Shown: positions 15,782 through 25,365 of the stretch, one piece after another
Layout of the letters: each line of letters begins with the position of its first letter
Numbering within the stretch: position 1 is the stretch's first letter
Assembly (NCBI RefSeq): GCF_000472905.1
Contig: NZ_AXAR01000018.1
Coordinates: 1 to 60,551 of the forward strand
DNA length: 60,551 bases
DNA from: Alicyclobacillus pomorum DSM 14955
Lineage (GTDB): Bacteria; Bacillota; Bacilli; Alicyclobacillales; Alicyclobacillaceae
Direction of reading: 5' to 3'
Notes under the pieces: generated by a model
Databases searched by the model: none
Seen by the model: only the letters and a program-made list of their open reading frames with translations
What the model was told of the DNA's origin: nothing
Translations under genes and position numbers: made by a program

Positions 15782-17074
15782 TTATTTGAGCAGGGCATCG
15801 AGATCCGCTTGCGTCTTTTTCGCAATCTCTTCCGGTGTCGACGTATTCATCAACAACGGCTCGTACACATCGTTCGCAAGCACGTTCCAGAAGTTTTGCA
15901 TCGCCGTCGGGTTGGGCAATGTCTGGTACAAACGTGCAACTTTCATGGAATCCAGAATCGGCTGTACCCTGTCTGCCGGAGTGTGACCTCCCGGCGCATC
16001 CGGCACGTCCATCTGTTCCAGGTTTGCTGCGTATTGCTTGATGGGCGGGACAATTTTCCAATGGTCAATGGCATCCAGTAGTGCCATGTAGGCTTTGAAC
16101 ACGGTTTCCTTGTCAACTTTGGTATGCGCGTTGATGGCCATGTCGTCAATCCCGAGGTCAGTCACTTGTTGCGTACCTTTCGGCAACACGGCGACTTTCG
16201 CTGTGAATCCCTGGGCTGCATAGTTACCGTCGGCCGCTCCGCCCATGAACATGGCAACTTTGCCTTGGCGGAACAAATCTTCAATATCGACATTGGCCAA
16301 CTCTGCCTGGCTCGGTACCAACTTTTCAGTCACTAGCGTGTGCAACAAGGTCAGCGCTTTGATGGTTTGGGGCGAGTCGAACGTGCTCTTGGTCAGATCT
16401 TTGTTCCAGAAGTCTCCTCCGTAAGACCAGATGAAGTCGTATACCGGCGGCCAACCGTTCGAGAGGAGGAATCCATACTTCCCGGTCTTCTGCTTGATGA
16501 CCTCACAGTCTTTCAGGAAATCGTCCCACGTCCAACCGGATTTCGGCTCAGACAGTCCAGCCTGCTTAAAGATTTCCGGGTTGTAGTACATCACAGTCGG
16601 TTGACCGATCCACGGCAAGGCGTAGTACGAGCCCTGGTAAACATCGTTTTTCAACGTCGCAGGGTAATAGTTGTTGATGTCTGCCACCGTGTACTGACTC
16701 TTGTATTTGTCCAGATAGGGCTGCAAGTTCAACAACACGCCGTTTGCTGCATATGTAGCCGCTTCTCCGTCGGGAAGATAGAAAATGTCTGGGGCTGTGC
16801 CTGCTGCAACCTGCGTCTTCAGTTTCTGGTCGTAGTTGGACGGTACATTCAATTCCTTGATTTGAAACTCATTCTTGTGTTCTGCATTGATCTTGTCGAT
16901 GATTTTGTGGAGCTGCGCGTCTTCTTCCGCGCCGCCCCATGTTCCGAAGGTGATGGTGACTGGCCCCTTTGGGTTACTGGTATTGCTACTATTGTCCGTG
17001 CTACCACATGCTGTGGTGGAGAAGAGCATCAGGCTGGAAACTCCAGCAACTAACCATCTTGATATCGCTTTCAT
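15782..17074 (-). CDS. Extracellular sugar-binding lipoprotein of an ABC importer
   Basis: A 430-aa solute-binding protein. Residues 1-22 are a lipoprotein signal (MKAISRWLVAG... LFSTTACGS) with the lipobox STTAC, so the mature protein is anchored to the outer face of the membrane. The body shows cluster-B sugar-binding features (VTITFGTWGG, APDIFYLPDGEAATYAANG, LPWIGQPTVMYYNPEIFKQAG, GKVAMFMGGAADGNYAAQG). The ATG at 17074 follows GGGGGGATTTCG; the longer frame upstream is AT-rich leader sequence. First gene of the importer operon, with a candidate promoter and a palindrome-like site upstream. Confidence 0.93.
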   Translation of the reverse strand: MKAISRWLVAGVSSLMLFSTTACGSTDNSSNTSNPKGPVTITFGTWGGAEEDAQLHKIIDKINAEHKNEFQIKELNVPSNYDQKLKTQVAAGTAPDIFYLPDGEAATYAANGVLLNLQPYLDKYKSQYTVADINNYYPATLKNDVYQGSYYALPWIGQPTVMYYNPEIFKQAGLSEPKSGWTWDDFLKDCEVIKQKTGKYGFLLSNGWPPVYDFIWSYGGDFWNKDLTKSTFDSPQTIKALTLLHTLVTEKLVPSQAELANVDIEDLFRQGKVAMFMGGAADGNYAAQGFTAKVAVLPKGTQQVTDLGIDDMAINAHTKVDKETVFKAYMALLDAIDHWKIVPPIKQYAANLEQMDVPDAPGGHTPADRVQPILDSMKVARLYQTLPNPTAMQNFWNVLANDVYEPLLMNTSTPEEIAKKTQADLDALLK

Positions 17075-17159
17075 CGAAATCCCCCCGTTTTTGTGTGGAT
17101 CAACACGTACGCAGGTTTCCCGGTTCATTTTTTGGAGTGAATTACTCAATACATTATTT

Positions 17160-17209
17160 TTAATAAATAGTTTATAAAGTATTTGCAAGTCAGTGATTTG
17201 CAAAATCTC
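17160..17209 (-). promoter_or_regulatory. Candidate sigma-A promoter and operator-like site of the ABC operon
   Basis: On the minus strand TTGCAA (17183-17188), 17 bases, TATTAA (17160-17165) fits a sigma-A promoter. Directly upstream, 17192-17209 reads AGTGATTTGCAAAATCTC, a degenerate copy of the recurring AGCGAT-TTGCAA-ATCGCT palindrome, placed where an activator touching the -35 region would bind. Confidence 0.5.
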
Positions 17210-17269
17210 GACGAACAACGTTCACTTGAAATAGATTTTGTGGATGGCCCTACCGCTCCCCTTCTATTC

Positions 17270-18193
17270 CTAGTACCGCATCAGGACCGCGAACAACATG
17301 TCCCAAAACAAGTCCGGCTTCACCCCCACTGCGACCTGCGCGTTTGGCGCCTTTCCAGTTTGACCCTTCCGGGCGCAGACGGTACGGCCGTAAGTGAGAT
17401 CACCGCGCGTCTCCACGTCCACGTACATTTCCTCGAACTGAACCACGTCGCTGTCCATGAGGACTGCCACTGCCAAAGGATCATGTAGTGCCCCACCTTC
17501 GATACCGTGCGTTTTGTAGTACGCGTTGATGTAATCTGTGAGCCAGGTGCTGACGTACTCGCTGACGGAGTTGTTCAGTTTGCGGATTTTCTCCACGATG
17601 GATGGGGTAGCTAGAACTTGATACGTGACATCCAATCCGACCATGTTCACCGGCACCCCAGATTGGAACACAATTTTCGCAGCCTCCGGATCCGCCAACA
17701 CGTTAAACTCGGCAGACGGCGTCACATTGCCTTGTCCAACCGAGCCGCCCATCATGACAATGCGTTGAATCTTCTTTTTCACATCTGGAAAGGTGGACAG
17801 CAGTAGCGCAGTGTTGGTCATTGGCCCAATCGAAACCAGCGTCACTGGCTCCTCTTCGTTCAGGAGTTGTTGGGCCAGCCACAGAATGGCGTTCTCAGCC
17901 GCAAGCGGTGCATCAACAGGTGGCAATTCGGCTCCACCCAACCCCGACTCGCCGTGTACGTCGTCCGCTATGATGGGCTCACGCAACAGAGGCCTCGCTG
18001 CGCCCTGGACCACGGGACACTGTAGGTTACCTAAACCGACGATACGCCGGGCATTTTCCGTCGTCTTAGCCACGGTCTGGTTCCCCGCGACGGTGGAAAC
18101 ACCGCAGAGTTGCAGGTTTTCCGCTTTCCCCGCCAGCAATATCGCAATCGCATCGTCCAAGCCTGGATCGCAATCGATGAACAATTTCGTCAT
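17270..18193 (-). CDS. Nucleoside hydrolase (inosine/uridine-preferring family)
   Basis: A 307-aa calcium-dependent N-ribohydrolase of the IUNH/RihA-B family, cutting nucleosides to base and ribose in the cytoplasm. The calcium and catalytic signature DCDPGLDDA is at residues 6-14, and VTLVSIGPMTNTALLL, MGGSVGQGNVTPSAEFN and HDPLAVAVL supply the remaining ligands. The ATG at 18193 (MTKLFIDCD) is preferred over one 21 bases upstream because GGTGGAGCT precedes it. No transporter or ribokinase lies next to it, so it probably acts alone in salvage. Exact base preference is not visible. Confidence 0.92.
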   Translation of the reverse strand: MTKLFIDCDPGLDDAIAILLAGKAENLQLCGVSTVAGNQTVAKTTENARRIVGLGNLQCPVVQGAARPLLREPIIADDVHGESGLGGAELPPVDAPLAAENAILWLAQQLLNEEEPVTLVSIGPMTNTALLLSTFPDVKKKIQRIVMMGGSVGQGNVTPSAEFNVLADPEAAKIVFQSGVPVNMVGLDVTYQVLATPSIVEKIRKLNNSVSEYVSTWLTDYINAYYKTHGIEGGALHDPLAVAVLMDSDVVQFEEMYVDVETRGDLTYGRTVCARKGQTGKAPNAQVAVGVKPDLFWDMLFAVLMRY

Positions 18194-18346
18194 TCCAGCT
18201 CCACCCTTCGGCATACTTACATCTCATCAGCGATGTGCAAAAAAACGACGAACATCGAGTTCAGCACGTTTAACGACAATATACCATGTCAGTGTTGAGG
18301 ATACTGTGGAGATAGGAAACCTCGAAACGCGAAGCTCCTCCCACAA

Positions 18347-18383
18347 CACAATGAGCGACAGGACATGTCTGTCGCTCATTGTG
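18347..18383. terminator. Long perfect inverted repeat downstream of the semialdehyde dehydrogenase
   Basis: Two perfect 15-base arms (CACAATGAGCGACAG and its complement) surround a seven-base loop. It sits between the end of the dehydrogenase gene and the nucleoside hydrolase start. Neither side has a real T-run, so it may act as a terminator, an mRNA end stabiliser or an operator. Confidence 0.5.
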
Positions 18384-18438
18384 ACTTGGTTCTAGACCCA
18401 AAGGGGACTCAATGCCAATCCAACTCTGTCTCTACGGA

Positions 18439-19905
18439 TTAGACATATCGTGCCGTCATCATTTTTCTGCGCGTGTAGAATTCGACACCGTCACGGCCGT
18501 TTGCGTGAAGATCCCCGTAGAAGGACTTCTTCCATCCGGAGAATGGGAAGAATGCCATGGGCGCCGGAACGCCAACGTTCACGCCAAGCATCCCTGCATC
18601 AATGTCCTGCCTGAACTTCCGAACCACTTTGGCACTGTCTGTGAACAGGCACGCACCGTTCGCGAACTCGGACTGATTCGCAACTTGAATGGCTTCATCC
18701 AAATCTTCGGCTCTCACTATGCTGAGCACCGGAGCGAAAATTTCATCTTGCCGGATTTTCATACCGGGCTTCACATGATCAAAGATGGTCGGCCCAATAA
18801 AGTATCCGTCCCCAGCCGCAGCCACGTCGTCCTTCCGACCATCGCGGACCAGAATCGCACCCTCTTTTTCACCCATCTCAATGTACTCGACCGTCCTGTT
18901 CCGATGCGCCTCACGAATCACCGGACCCAGAAACACATCTTCGTCCAGCCCGTTGCCGATGGTGATTTCATTGGCGGCAGCCACTAACTTGGGTACGAGT
19001 TGATCCGCCACATCGCCAACCGCCACCACCACGGAACATGCCATGCAGCGCTCGCCTGCAGAGCCGAAAGCCGCACCAATGATCTCTTTCACTGCAAGGT
19101 CCAGGTTGGCGTCCGGCATGACAATGGTATGGTTCTTCGCCCCCGCCAATGCCTGAACGCGCTTCCCGTTGGCAGCTGCCGTCTTGTACACGTATTCGGC
19201 GACCGGCTGTGAACCCACAAAGGAAACGGCAGTCACGTCCTTGTGCTCCAGGATTTCATTCACCACGTCATGTGCACCGTGGACAATGTTGAGGACTCCG
19301 TCCGGCAAACCGGCTTCTGCAAGCAGTTCAGCCAGGCGAATGGCACTCAGAGGCGTCCGCTCGGAAGGCTTCAACACGAAGGTGTTCCCACAGGCGATGG
19401 CAAGGGGATACATCCAACACGGCACCATCATCGGGAAGTTGAACGGGGTAATCCCACCCACCACGCCAATCGGGTAGCGGTACATTCCCGACTCGATATC
19501 CGTTGCAATATCCGGAAGCTGTGTGCCCATCATCAGCGTGGGCGCGCCTGCAGCAAACTCCACACATTCGATGCCACGTTGAACTTCACCGTAGGCTTCC
19601 TTGTAGCTCTTCCCGTTCTCTATGGTGATAAGTTCGGCAAGCTCCTCCCAGTGATCCACAAGTATCTGCTGGTACCGGAACAAGACGCGTGCGCGTTTTG
19701 GAACCGGCGTTTGACTCCAGGTCGTATAAGCGCTTTTTGCAGCTGCCACCGCTTTCTCCAAATCGTCCCGATTGGACAACGGTACGTAAGCCACCGTCTC
19801 ACCTGTTGCGGGGTTTGGAACCTCCACCTGTTTGTCAGATGTGGATTCCACCCACTGTCCCCCTATCAAATTCTTTACCGTTTGTACTTCTGTCGATGCC
19901 CTCAT
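18439..19905 (-). CDS. mmsA: Methylmalonate/malonate-semialdehyde dehydrogenase (CoA-acylating)
   Basis: A 488-aa aldehyde dehydrogenase of the MmsA/IolA family, which turns methylmalonate or malonate semialdehyde plus NAD and CoA into propionyl- or acetyl-CoA and CO2. Family marks are [30 protein letters not shown], the catalytic Cys in [11 protein letters not shown] and the ending [20 protein letters not shown]. The start at 19905 ([13 protein letters not shown]) is chosen because the longer frame reads through the recurring palindromic element. Together with the nearby omega-aminotransferase it would complete breakdown of beta-alanine (or 3-aminoisobutyrate) via the semialdehyde. The PucR gene between them is divergent from this gene. 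Family call is firm; the pathway is inferred. Confidence 0.9.
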   Translation of the reverse strand: MRASTEVQTVKNLIGGQWVESTSDKQVEVPNPATGETVAYVPLSNRDDLEKAVAAAKSAYTTWSQTPVPKRARVLFRYQQILVDHWEELAELITIENGKSYKEAYGEVQRGIECVEFAAGAPTLMMGTQLPDIATDIESGMYRYPIGVVGGITPFNFPMMVPCWMYPLAIACGNTFVLKPSERTPLSAIRLAELLAEAGLPDGVLNIVHGAHDVVNEILEHKDVTAVSFVGSQPVAEYVYKTAAANGKRVQALAGAKNHTIVMPDANLDLAVKEIIGAAFGSAGERCMACSVVVAVGDVADQLVPKLVAAANEITIGNGLDEDVFLGPVIREAHRNRTVEYIEMGEKEGAILVRDGRKDDVAAAGDGYFIGPTIFDHVKPGMKIRQDEIFAPVLSIVRAEDLDEAIQVANQSEFANGACLFTDSAKVVRKFRQDIDAGMLGVNVGVPAPMAFFPFSGWKKSFYGDLHANGRDGVEFYTRRKMMTARYV

Positions 19906-19936
19906 CGCTCTCGTCTCACTTTCAACGTAGAATGGC

Positions 19937-19971
19937 GCGATTTGCACATTGACCCGCTTTGCAAATCGCTG
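19937..19971. promoter_or_regulatory. Two degenerate copies of the recurring palindrome upstream of mmsA
   Basis: GCGCGATTTGCACATT and GCTTTGCAAATCGCT stand 32-66 bases before the dehydrogenase start. The second has a perfect TTGCAAATCGCT half. They match the palindrome upstream of the GH130 gene. Confidence 0.5.
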
Positions 19972-20027
19972 AAAGCTCATGAAATGCCCAAGACATGGAC
20001 GCCACTCGGATCTTCAACTATTGTAAA

Positions 20028-20039
20028 TAGACAGACTAT
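20028..20039. promoter_or_regulatory. Candidate PucR operator, copy 1
   Basis: TAGACAGACTAT lies between mmsA and the divergent PucR gene. Its partner TATATAGACTAT (10 of 12 identical) lies upstream of the aminotransferase gene, in the same orientation relative to the regulated gene. The link to PucR is an inference from position. Confidence 0.4.
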
Positions 20040-20062
20040 ATCAGCATCCCCGGAGTGATTTG

Positions 20063-21748
20063 ATGTACGGTCCCATCACAGTGACAGATATCCTAAAACG
20101 ACCTGTTTTTCGAGATGCGCATGTTGTGGCAGGTGCATCCGGGCTGAATCGCCACGTCACATGGGTGCACATATTGGATGTACCGGAACCGCAGAACCTC
20201 ATCCGCGGCGGTGAATTGGTTCTGAGCACCGGGCTTGGCTTTGTCCAGCGGCAACACGGATTCTTCCAATACGTGCAACAGCTCATCCAGGGGGGCGCGA
20301 CCGGATTGTGCGTCGAATTGGGGACGGCCGTGTCGGACATTCCACAGGATGTCTTGGATTTTGCAGAGATGCACCAATTTCCGCTCATTGTATTTTCCAC
20401 ACAGGTCCACTTCGTCGATATCACGCAGGATATACACCGGCTGATTTTAAGCCGACACCACAAACTCATTGACGATTTGGAAGGATTATCAAGAAAGTTG
20501 CAACAACTCACCGTAAGTGCCATGGGGACGTCGCAAATGCTTCAGTTGATTCACGAGTCGACGAGATGCACCGTCATGTATGCTCGAACCGGACTGCGGC
20601 CCGTCGCCGTAGGTACCCACACCGTCAACAGCAGCCATCTTTTAGCGGAGTGGTCTACGTACTTCCCAATGGAGGCCGATCCCCTCATTGAACCCGAAAT
20701 CCGGGATATTCCCGATACGTGTGTGACCTTGCGGACATTCGGCGATGCCGTCATTTTACAGTCCGCAATGGTCTTGGGCATGCCTCGCGGTACATTCGCG
20801 ATGTTCGTGAATCGCAGTCAAGTGGACGACTATTTGTTGCTCATGACAGACAGAGTCACCAACGCGCTGTCTCTCGACGAATTTCGTCGATTGTCTATGG
20901 AAGAACGTCAGCTGTTTCGCGAAGCGGACTGGGTGGAACGAATGGTCCGCAACGATGAGGCAGAGTTACCCACCTTCATGAAGGACGCCCGCGTCCGCCA
21001 TAAACGATTCCGCGTTGCCGTCATCACGTGCACAGACCCCATGGGTATGGGTACGCTGTCCACTCCAACTGCTACCTCGTCGACGACGGCCACAGATGAA
21101 ACAGACTGGGTCATCCGCAAAACAGACTTGGCGATGATGATGCGACTGGCGTTCTCGAAAGAGGGATTCCGCCCGTATCTGTCCGTCCGACAGGATATGA
21201 CTGTCGCTGTGCTGGAATGGGACAACTCGACACAGTCCCCAAAGTCAAAAATTGAATCCGCCGTTCAGCAATTCAAACAAGCGTTGGCTCGCAGCGGACT
21301 TCGCTCTGAGATGGAAGTGGGCGTGGGACACGAAGTCTCTGCCACCGATTTGGCTGCAAGCTACAAGACCGCCGTCATGGCATGGAACATTCGCCGAAAA
21401 GCGTTCCCAAAGGAAGTGCACTTTTACGATGATTCCGGCGTGTATCGGTGGGCCCCGTATCTCAACAACAGTGATGATGCGCGGGAATGGATCACCATGG
21501 ATATCCAGAAGATATTGGAATACGACCGCAAACACCATTCAGACTTGTTGCGAACCCTGAAGGTCTATTTGGACTGCGACCGCTCCAAGCAAAAAACCGC
21601 AGAACAACTGTTCATCCACAGGCAAACGCTGTACCACCGGCTCAAACTACTCAATCAACTGTTGCAGGTCGACCTCGAAGACCCCGTCCAGCGCTTGGGC
21701 CTACACGTTTCCCTGTATTTCTTCCTGTACAATAACGCCTTCGCCTAA
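20063..21748 (+). CDS. PucR-family transcriptional regulator
   Basis: A 561-aa regulator. Residues about 5-130 form the PucR N-terminal ligand-sensing domain (ITVTDILKRPVFRDAHVVAG, GGELVLSTGLGF). The middle (about 300-420) is a GGDEF-like CdaR domain. The C-terminus (about 490-550) is the PucR helix-turn-helix (LKVYLDCDRSKQKTAEQLFIHRQTLYHRL). PucR proteins usually control amine, purine or amino-acid breakdown genes next to them. The ATG at 20063 follows GGAGTGA; a TTG one codon earlier is possible. It is flanked by a divergent dehydrogenase and a convergent aminotransferase that probably share its regulation. Confidence 0.92.
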   Translation: MYGPITVTDILKRPVFRDAHVVAGASGLNRHVTWVHILDVPEPQNLIRGGELVLSTGLGFVQRQHGFFQYVQQLIQGGATGLCVELGTAVSDIPQDVLDFAEMHQFPLIVFSTQVHFVDITQDIHRLILSRHHKLIDDLEGLSRKLQQLTVSAMGTSQMLQLIHESTRCTVMYARTGLRPVAVGTHTVNSSHLLAEWSTYFPMEADPLIEPEIRDIPDTCVTLRTFGDAVILQSAMVLGMPRGTFAMFVNRSQVDDYLLLMTDRVTNALSLDEFRRLSMEERQLFREADWVERMVRNDEAELPTFMKDARVRHKRFRVAVITCTDPMGMGTLSTPTATSSTTATDETDWVIRKTDLAMMMRLAFSKEGFRPYLSVRQDMTVAVLEWDNSTQSPKSKIESAVQQFKQALARSGLRSEMEVGVGHEVSATDLAASYKTAVMAWNIRRKAFPKEVHFYDDSGVYRWAPYLNNSDDAREWITMDIQKILEYDRKHHSDLLRTLKVYLDCDRSKQKTAEQLFIHRQTLYHRLKLLNQLLQVDLEDPVQRLGLHVSLYFFLYNNAFA

Positions 21749-21827
21749 AACAGAGGCAGCCGTCACAACACATCGTTCGATGGCGTTGAGTTGCCCCTGT
21801 CTCTCTGTCTCTATCGTTCACTCGAGC

Positions 21828-23210
21828 TCAAACCGTTGTTGCTGCTCCAACCCGTTCAATCGCCTGAATCACCGTATCGGCAATCAACGCAAGCTCGTCG
21901 TCACTGACAATCAACGGTGGGCACAGCGTCAGTACGTTGCTGAGGTTGCGCACCGTGTCTCCGTTCTTGCCAATCAGCACGCCGTTGTTCTTGCACTCGG
22001 CAATTACTTTCCCCACGAAATCCGCAGGCGCCGGTGTCTTCGACGATTTATCCACGACCAGCTCAATGCCCGCCAAGAACCCGAAATGCCGCAAGTCGCC
22101 CACGTTCGGATGATTCGATAAGACTTGCAACTTCTTCTGAAGGGCGGCACCGAGGTCTGCCGCTCTTTGTACCAGATTTTGCTCTTCCATGATCTCCAGT
22201 GTTCGCACAGCCAATGCGCAAGCGACAGGGTTGCCACCAAATGTGTTCACGTGACGGAAGTGCGCGTATTGCTTGTCGTCGCGGAACACATCGAACAGTT
22301 CCGCCCGTACCGCGGTCGCAGACAAAGGTAAATACCCGCTTGTAATCCCCTTCGCCATGGTCACGATATCAGGGGTCACGTTGAAGTTCTGGTGTCCAAA
22401 CGGCTTTCCGGATCTGCCGAATCCACAGATTACTTCGTCCACAATCAACAGAACACCGTACTTATCACAAATTTCGCGCACCCGTTTCAAATATTCCGGA
22501 GGTGGGACAATCATGCCACCGCCCGTGATGACCGGTTCCATGATGACCGCCGCCACCGTCTCCGGGACTTCCCAGTTGATGACTTGGTCGTAGATTTCGG
22601 CACACTCCAGATGGCATGCCTCTGGCTTGCGGCCAAATGGGCATCGATAGCAGTCCGGCGGCGGGACATGGAGAAATCCGGGTGCGAGTGGCTCGTATTT
22701 GTACTTCCGCTCGAACTGCCCCGTGGCCGCCAACGCACCCATCGAGTTTCCGTGATAGGCCCGATAGCGAGAGATGATTTTCCATCTTGACGGTTGACCG
22801 TTCTGCTCATGGAATTGCCGCGCGATTTTAAAAGCGACTTCGTTCGCTTCCGATCCGCTGTTGGAGAAAAAGATCCGATAATCTCCCTTCAGCCAGTGGT
22901 TGAGCTTTTCGCTCAACTGAATAGCCGGTTTGTGGCTGTGGGTGAGCGGATAATACGGCATCTCCACCATCTGATCAAAAGCCGCTTGGGCCAATTCTCG
23001 ATTGGAATATCCCAAGTTGATGCACCACAACCCCGACATGGCGTCCAGGTATCGATTGCCACTTTCATCGATAATCCAGGGGCCTTCCCCACGACTGACA
23101 AGCATCGGATTTTGGCTGGCGGTATACGGCATCATCTGATGCCACACATATTTCCGATCTTTTTCCAGCCACGCTTGACTCGTCTCGGTATTGCCGAGTT
23201 GTTTCGCCAT
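21828..23210 (-). CDS. Class III omega-aminotransferase (beta-alanine/taurine:pyruvate type)
   Basis: A 460-aa PLP enzyme. The fold-type I, class III pattern is clear: FFSNSGSEANEVAFKIAR, the YHGNS loop, LIVDEVICGFGRSGKPFGHQ, and the Schiff-base Lys in DIVTMAKGITSGYLPLSA. It resembles taurine- and beta-alanine-pyruvate aminotransferases. A Cys-containing insert (PPPDCYRCPFGRKPEACHLEC) is noteworthy and could bind a metal. The ATG at 23210 follows GAGGTGAGAGC. Paired with the CoA-acylating semialdehyde dehydrogenase, the likely route is omega-amino acid to semialdehyde to acyl-CoA. The true amine donor is not shown by the sequence. Confidence 0.9.
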   Translation of the reverse strand: MAKQLGNTETSQAWLEKDRKYVWHQMMPYTASQNPMLVSRGEGPWIIDESGNRYLDAMSGLWCINLGYSNRELAQAAFDQMVEMPYYPLTHSHKPAIQLSEKLNHWLKGDYRIFFSNSGSEANEVAFKIARQFHEQNGQPSRWKIISRYRAYHGNSMGALAATGQFERKYKYEPLAPGFLHVPPPDCYRCPFGRKPEACHLECAEIYDQVINWEVPETVAAVIMEPVITGGGMIVPPPEYLKRVREICDKYGVLLIVDEVICGFGRSGKPFGHQNFNVTPDIVTMAKGITSGYLPLSATAVRAELFDVFRDDKQYAHFRHVNTFGGNPVACALAVRTLEIMEEQNLVQRAADLGAALQKKLQVLSNHPNVGDLRHFGFLAGIELVVDKSSKTPAPADFVGKVIAECKNNGVLIGKNGDTVRNLSNVLTLCPPLIVSDDELALIADTVIQAIERVGAATTV

Positions 23211-23376
23211 GCTCTCACCTCTTCCGACGACTCTTGCCACCATCATAAATCAATGCCTGCGTGTCCAACCGCGACAAACTGTATGAAAAGCCGTCTCCAA
23301 ACGCGACATATCTGACCTTTGTCTATAGGGACCCATCTACAATATCGATTGCCGCAATATAACTGATAATTTCATC

Positions 23377-23388
23377 TATATAGACTAT
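23377..23388. promoter_or_regulatory. Candidate PucR operator, copy 2
   Basis: TATATAGACTAT is 167 bases upstream of the aminotransferase start and resembles the element between mmsA and PucR. It also lies upstream of the AcoR-like gene on the other strand. Confidence 0.35.
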
Positions 23389-23456
23389 ACTAACATCATA
23401 ATCAGTTGACTCGTCGCCTAAATCTCCAAGCCGTTCTGGAATGGGGTGAATTTGAC

Positions 23457-25346
23457 ATGGTCGGTCAATTCCTCTCAAAAGACGTTTGGCAACGATTTGT
23501 CCGCGAGGGCGTGTTAGATCCATACCGCCTCCACCGAAACATGTGCGAGTCTTGGTTGCGGTGCAGAAAAATGGGGGTGAATCCCTACAGCGGCAATGGA
23601 AGCGAAATCTTATCAGGGGAAGAGCTTCGGAAGAAGAAAAAGGAAAACGCAACATTCCTGGAAGTGGCAACGCCGCATTTGAAATCCCTCTATCATTCCG
23701 TCCGCGGCACAGGAGCGATGGTGTTGCTGACTGATGAAGATGGATACGTGATCTCCGCGATGGGCGTCGCCGATATTACAAAAAAGGCAAAAGAGATAAA
23801 TTTCGTCGAAGGTGTACGTTGGACCGAAAATGAGGTGGGCACGAACGCCATTGGAAATGCGTTGATCAGCAACGAACCGATGTTGCTGGTCGGTTGCGAG
23901 CACTATGCAGTGGCTTCCCAGGATTGGAGTTGTGCGGCCGCCCCCATTCATGATGCGGATGGACAACTCCGTGGGGTGATTGACATATCTGGTCCTGTAG
24001 AGGCCGCCAATGTTGAGATGCTCGGATCAGTTACGATGACTGCATACGCGATTGAGCAGGATTGGCGTAGTCGGGAACAATCCATCCTACTGGAACTTCT
24101 CCGTGAGTCCAGCGCTTTACTTCGCCATCCCAATGTAACTCATACCGTGATCATCGATAGGAAGCACCGGATTATCGGTGTCAGTCGGGACATCGATTGG
24201 ACAGGCAGCCGATGGTTTCAGAAACCGCTTGATTGGCTGCTTGCTGAAGGATACACGGTTGCGCATCGGCAGCCGTTAGCGTCTCAGTCACCGACACACG
24301 GAGAAACGTCGCCCATTCCATATCTGCTTGGATATCGTGTAAACGTTTTACCGTCGAAGCGAAGAGTAGCTAGTATGGATTCCCCATATTCGGTATACCA
24401 CTTTCCTGGAGAAGTCGGTGTGAGTGATGTGTTCGGCCAATTGCTTCGTGACGCTTGTCGCGTCGCAAGAATGGATACATCCGTCCTCATCTCGGGTGAA
24501 AGCGGAACTGGGAAGGAACTCATCGCCAAAACCATTCACAAACACAGCTTGCGTTCTCACGGACCCTTTGTGGCCCTCAACTGCGGGGCGATTCCAGACA
24601 ACCTCATGGAAAGCGAGCTCTTTGGCTACACCGAAGGTGCCTTCACCGGGGCACGCAAGGGAGGGTATAAAGGAAAGCTTCAACAAGCGCATGGTGGAAC
24701 CCTGTTTCTCGATGAAGTAGAAGCGATGCCAGAGGCCATGCAGGTTGCCCTTCTTCGCGTTCTGCAAGAACGAGAAGTCGTCCCAATTGGTGGAGAGAAG
24801 CCTGTGGCCTTAGACTTTCGACTGATTGCGGCTAGCAACCGAGACCTTTGGGAGTTAGTCAAGACCGGTCAGTTTCGGGAGGACCTATATTATCGAATCC
24901 ACGTGTATCCGTTGCACGTTCCTCCCCTGCGGTCACGCAAGGAAGATATCCCGCATTTGGTACGGTACTACTGTATGCAGCGAAATTGGCCCATCCACAT
25001 GCCTGAAGAAATCACTCATAGGTTGATGAATCACGATTGGCCAGGAAATGTGCGGGAGTTGTTCAACGTCCTGGAACAAATTCGAATTCATGCGGATGGT
25101 GGCAGGCCGAATATCACTCACGTACCACAATGGCTGGAAGATGCGTATGCAAACCGGGAGGATCAGACTCCACAAACGAAGATCCAGGATACAAGAGTAG
25201 GCGCCCTCTCGTGCCGCCAACGCCTGCAGAAGGCGGCGATGCTGCAAGCGCTCGAGCAAACAGGAGGCAATGTCACGAAGGCTGCACAACTGTTGAACAT
25301 CCCTCGTAGCACGTTTTATCGAAGAATACGGAAGTTCGGCTTGTAA
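23457..25346 (+). CDS. acoR: Sigma-54-dependent activator, AcoR-like
   Basis: A 629-aa enhancer-binding protein. Residues about 60-190 form a GAF-type sensor (VLLTDEDGYVISAMGVADI, EVGTNAIGNALISNEP). The AAA+ domain (about 315-540) has Walker A GESGTGKE, the sigma-54 contact loop EGAFTGAR, Walker B GTLFLDEVEAM and the arginine finger region. A Fis-type helix-turn-helix closes it (ALEQTGGNVTKAAQLLNIPRSTFYRRI). The ATG at 23457 follows GGGGTGAA; a TTG further upstream is not needed. It sits directly before a sigma-54 promoter and the acetoin-dehydrogenase genes, the classic AcoR arrangement. Confidence 0.93.
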   Translation: MVGQFLSKDVWQRFVREGVLDPYRLHRNMCESWLRCRKMGVNPYSGNGSEILSGEELRKKKKENATFLEVATPHLKSLYHSVRGTGAMVLLTDEDGYVISAMGVADITKKAKEINFVEGVRWTENEVGTNAIGNALISNEPMLLVGCEHYAVASQDWSCAAAPIHDADGQLRGVIDISGPVEAANVEMLGSVTMTAYAIEQDWRSREQSILLELLRESSALLRHPNVTHTVIIDRKHRIIGVSRDIDWTGSRWFQKPLDWLLAEGYTVAHRQPLASQSPTHGETSPIPYLLGYRVNVLPSKRRVASMDSPYSVYHFPGEVGVSDVFGQLLRDACRVARMDTSVLISGESGTGKELIAKTIHKHSLRSHGPFVALNCGAIPDNLMESELFGYTEGAFTGARKGGYKGKLQQAHGGTLFLDEVEAMPEAMQVALLRVLQEREVVPIGGEKPVALDFRLIAASNRDLWELVKTGQFREDLYYRIHVYPLHVPPLRSRKEDIPHLVRYYCMQRNWPIHMPEEITHRLMNHDWPGNVRELFNVLEQIRIHADGGRPNITHVPQWLEDAYANREDQTPQTKIQDTRVGALSCRQRLQKAAMLQALEQTGGNVTKAAQLLNIPRSTFYRRIRKFGL

Positions 25347-25365
25347 GCTTCGCTCAGAGTGCCAG

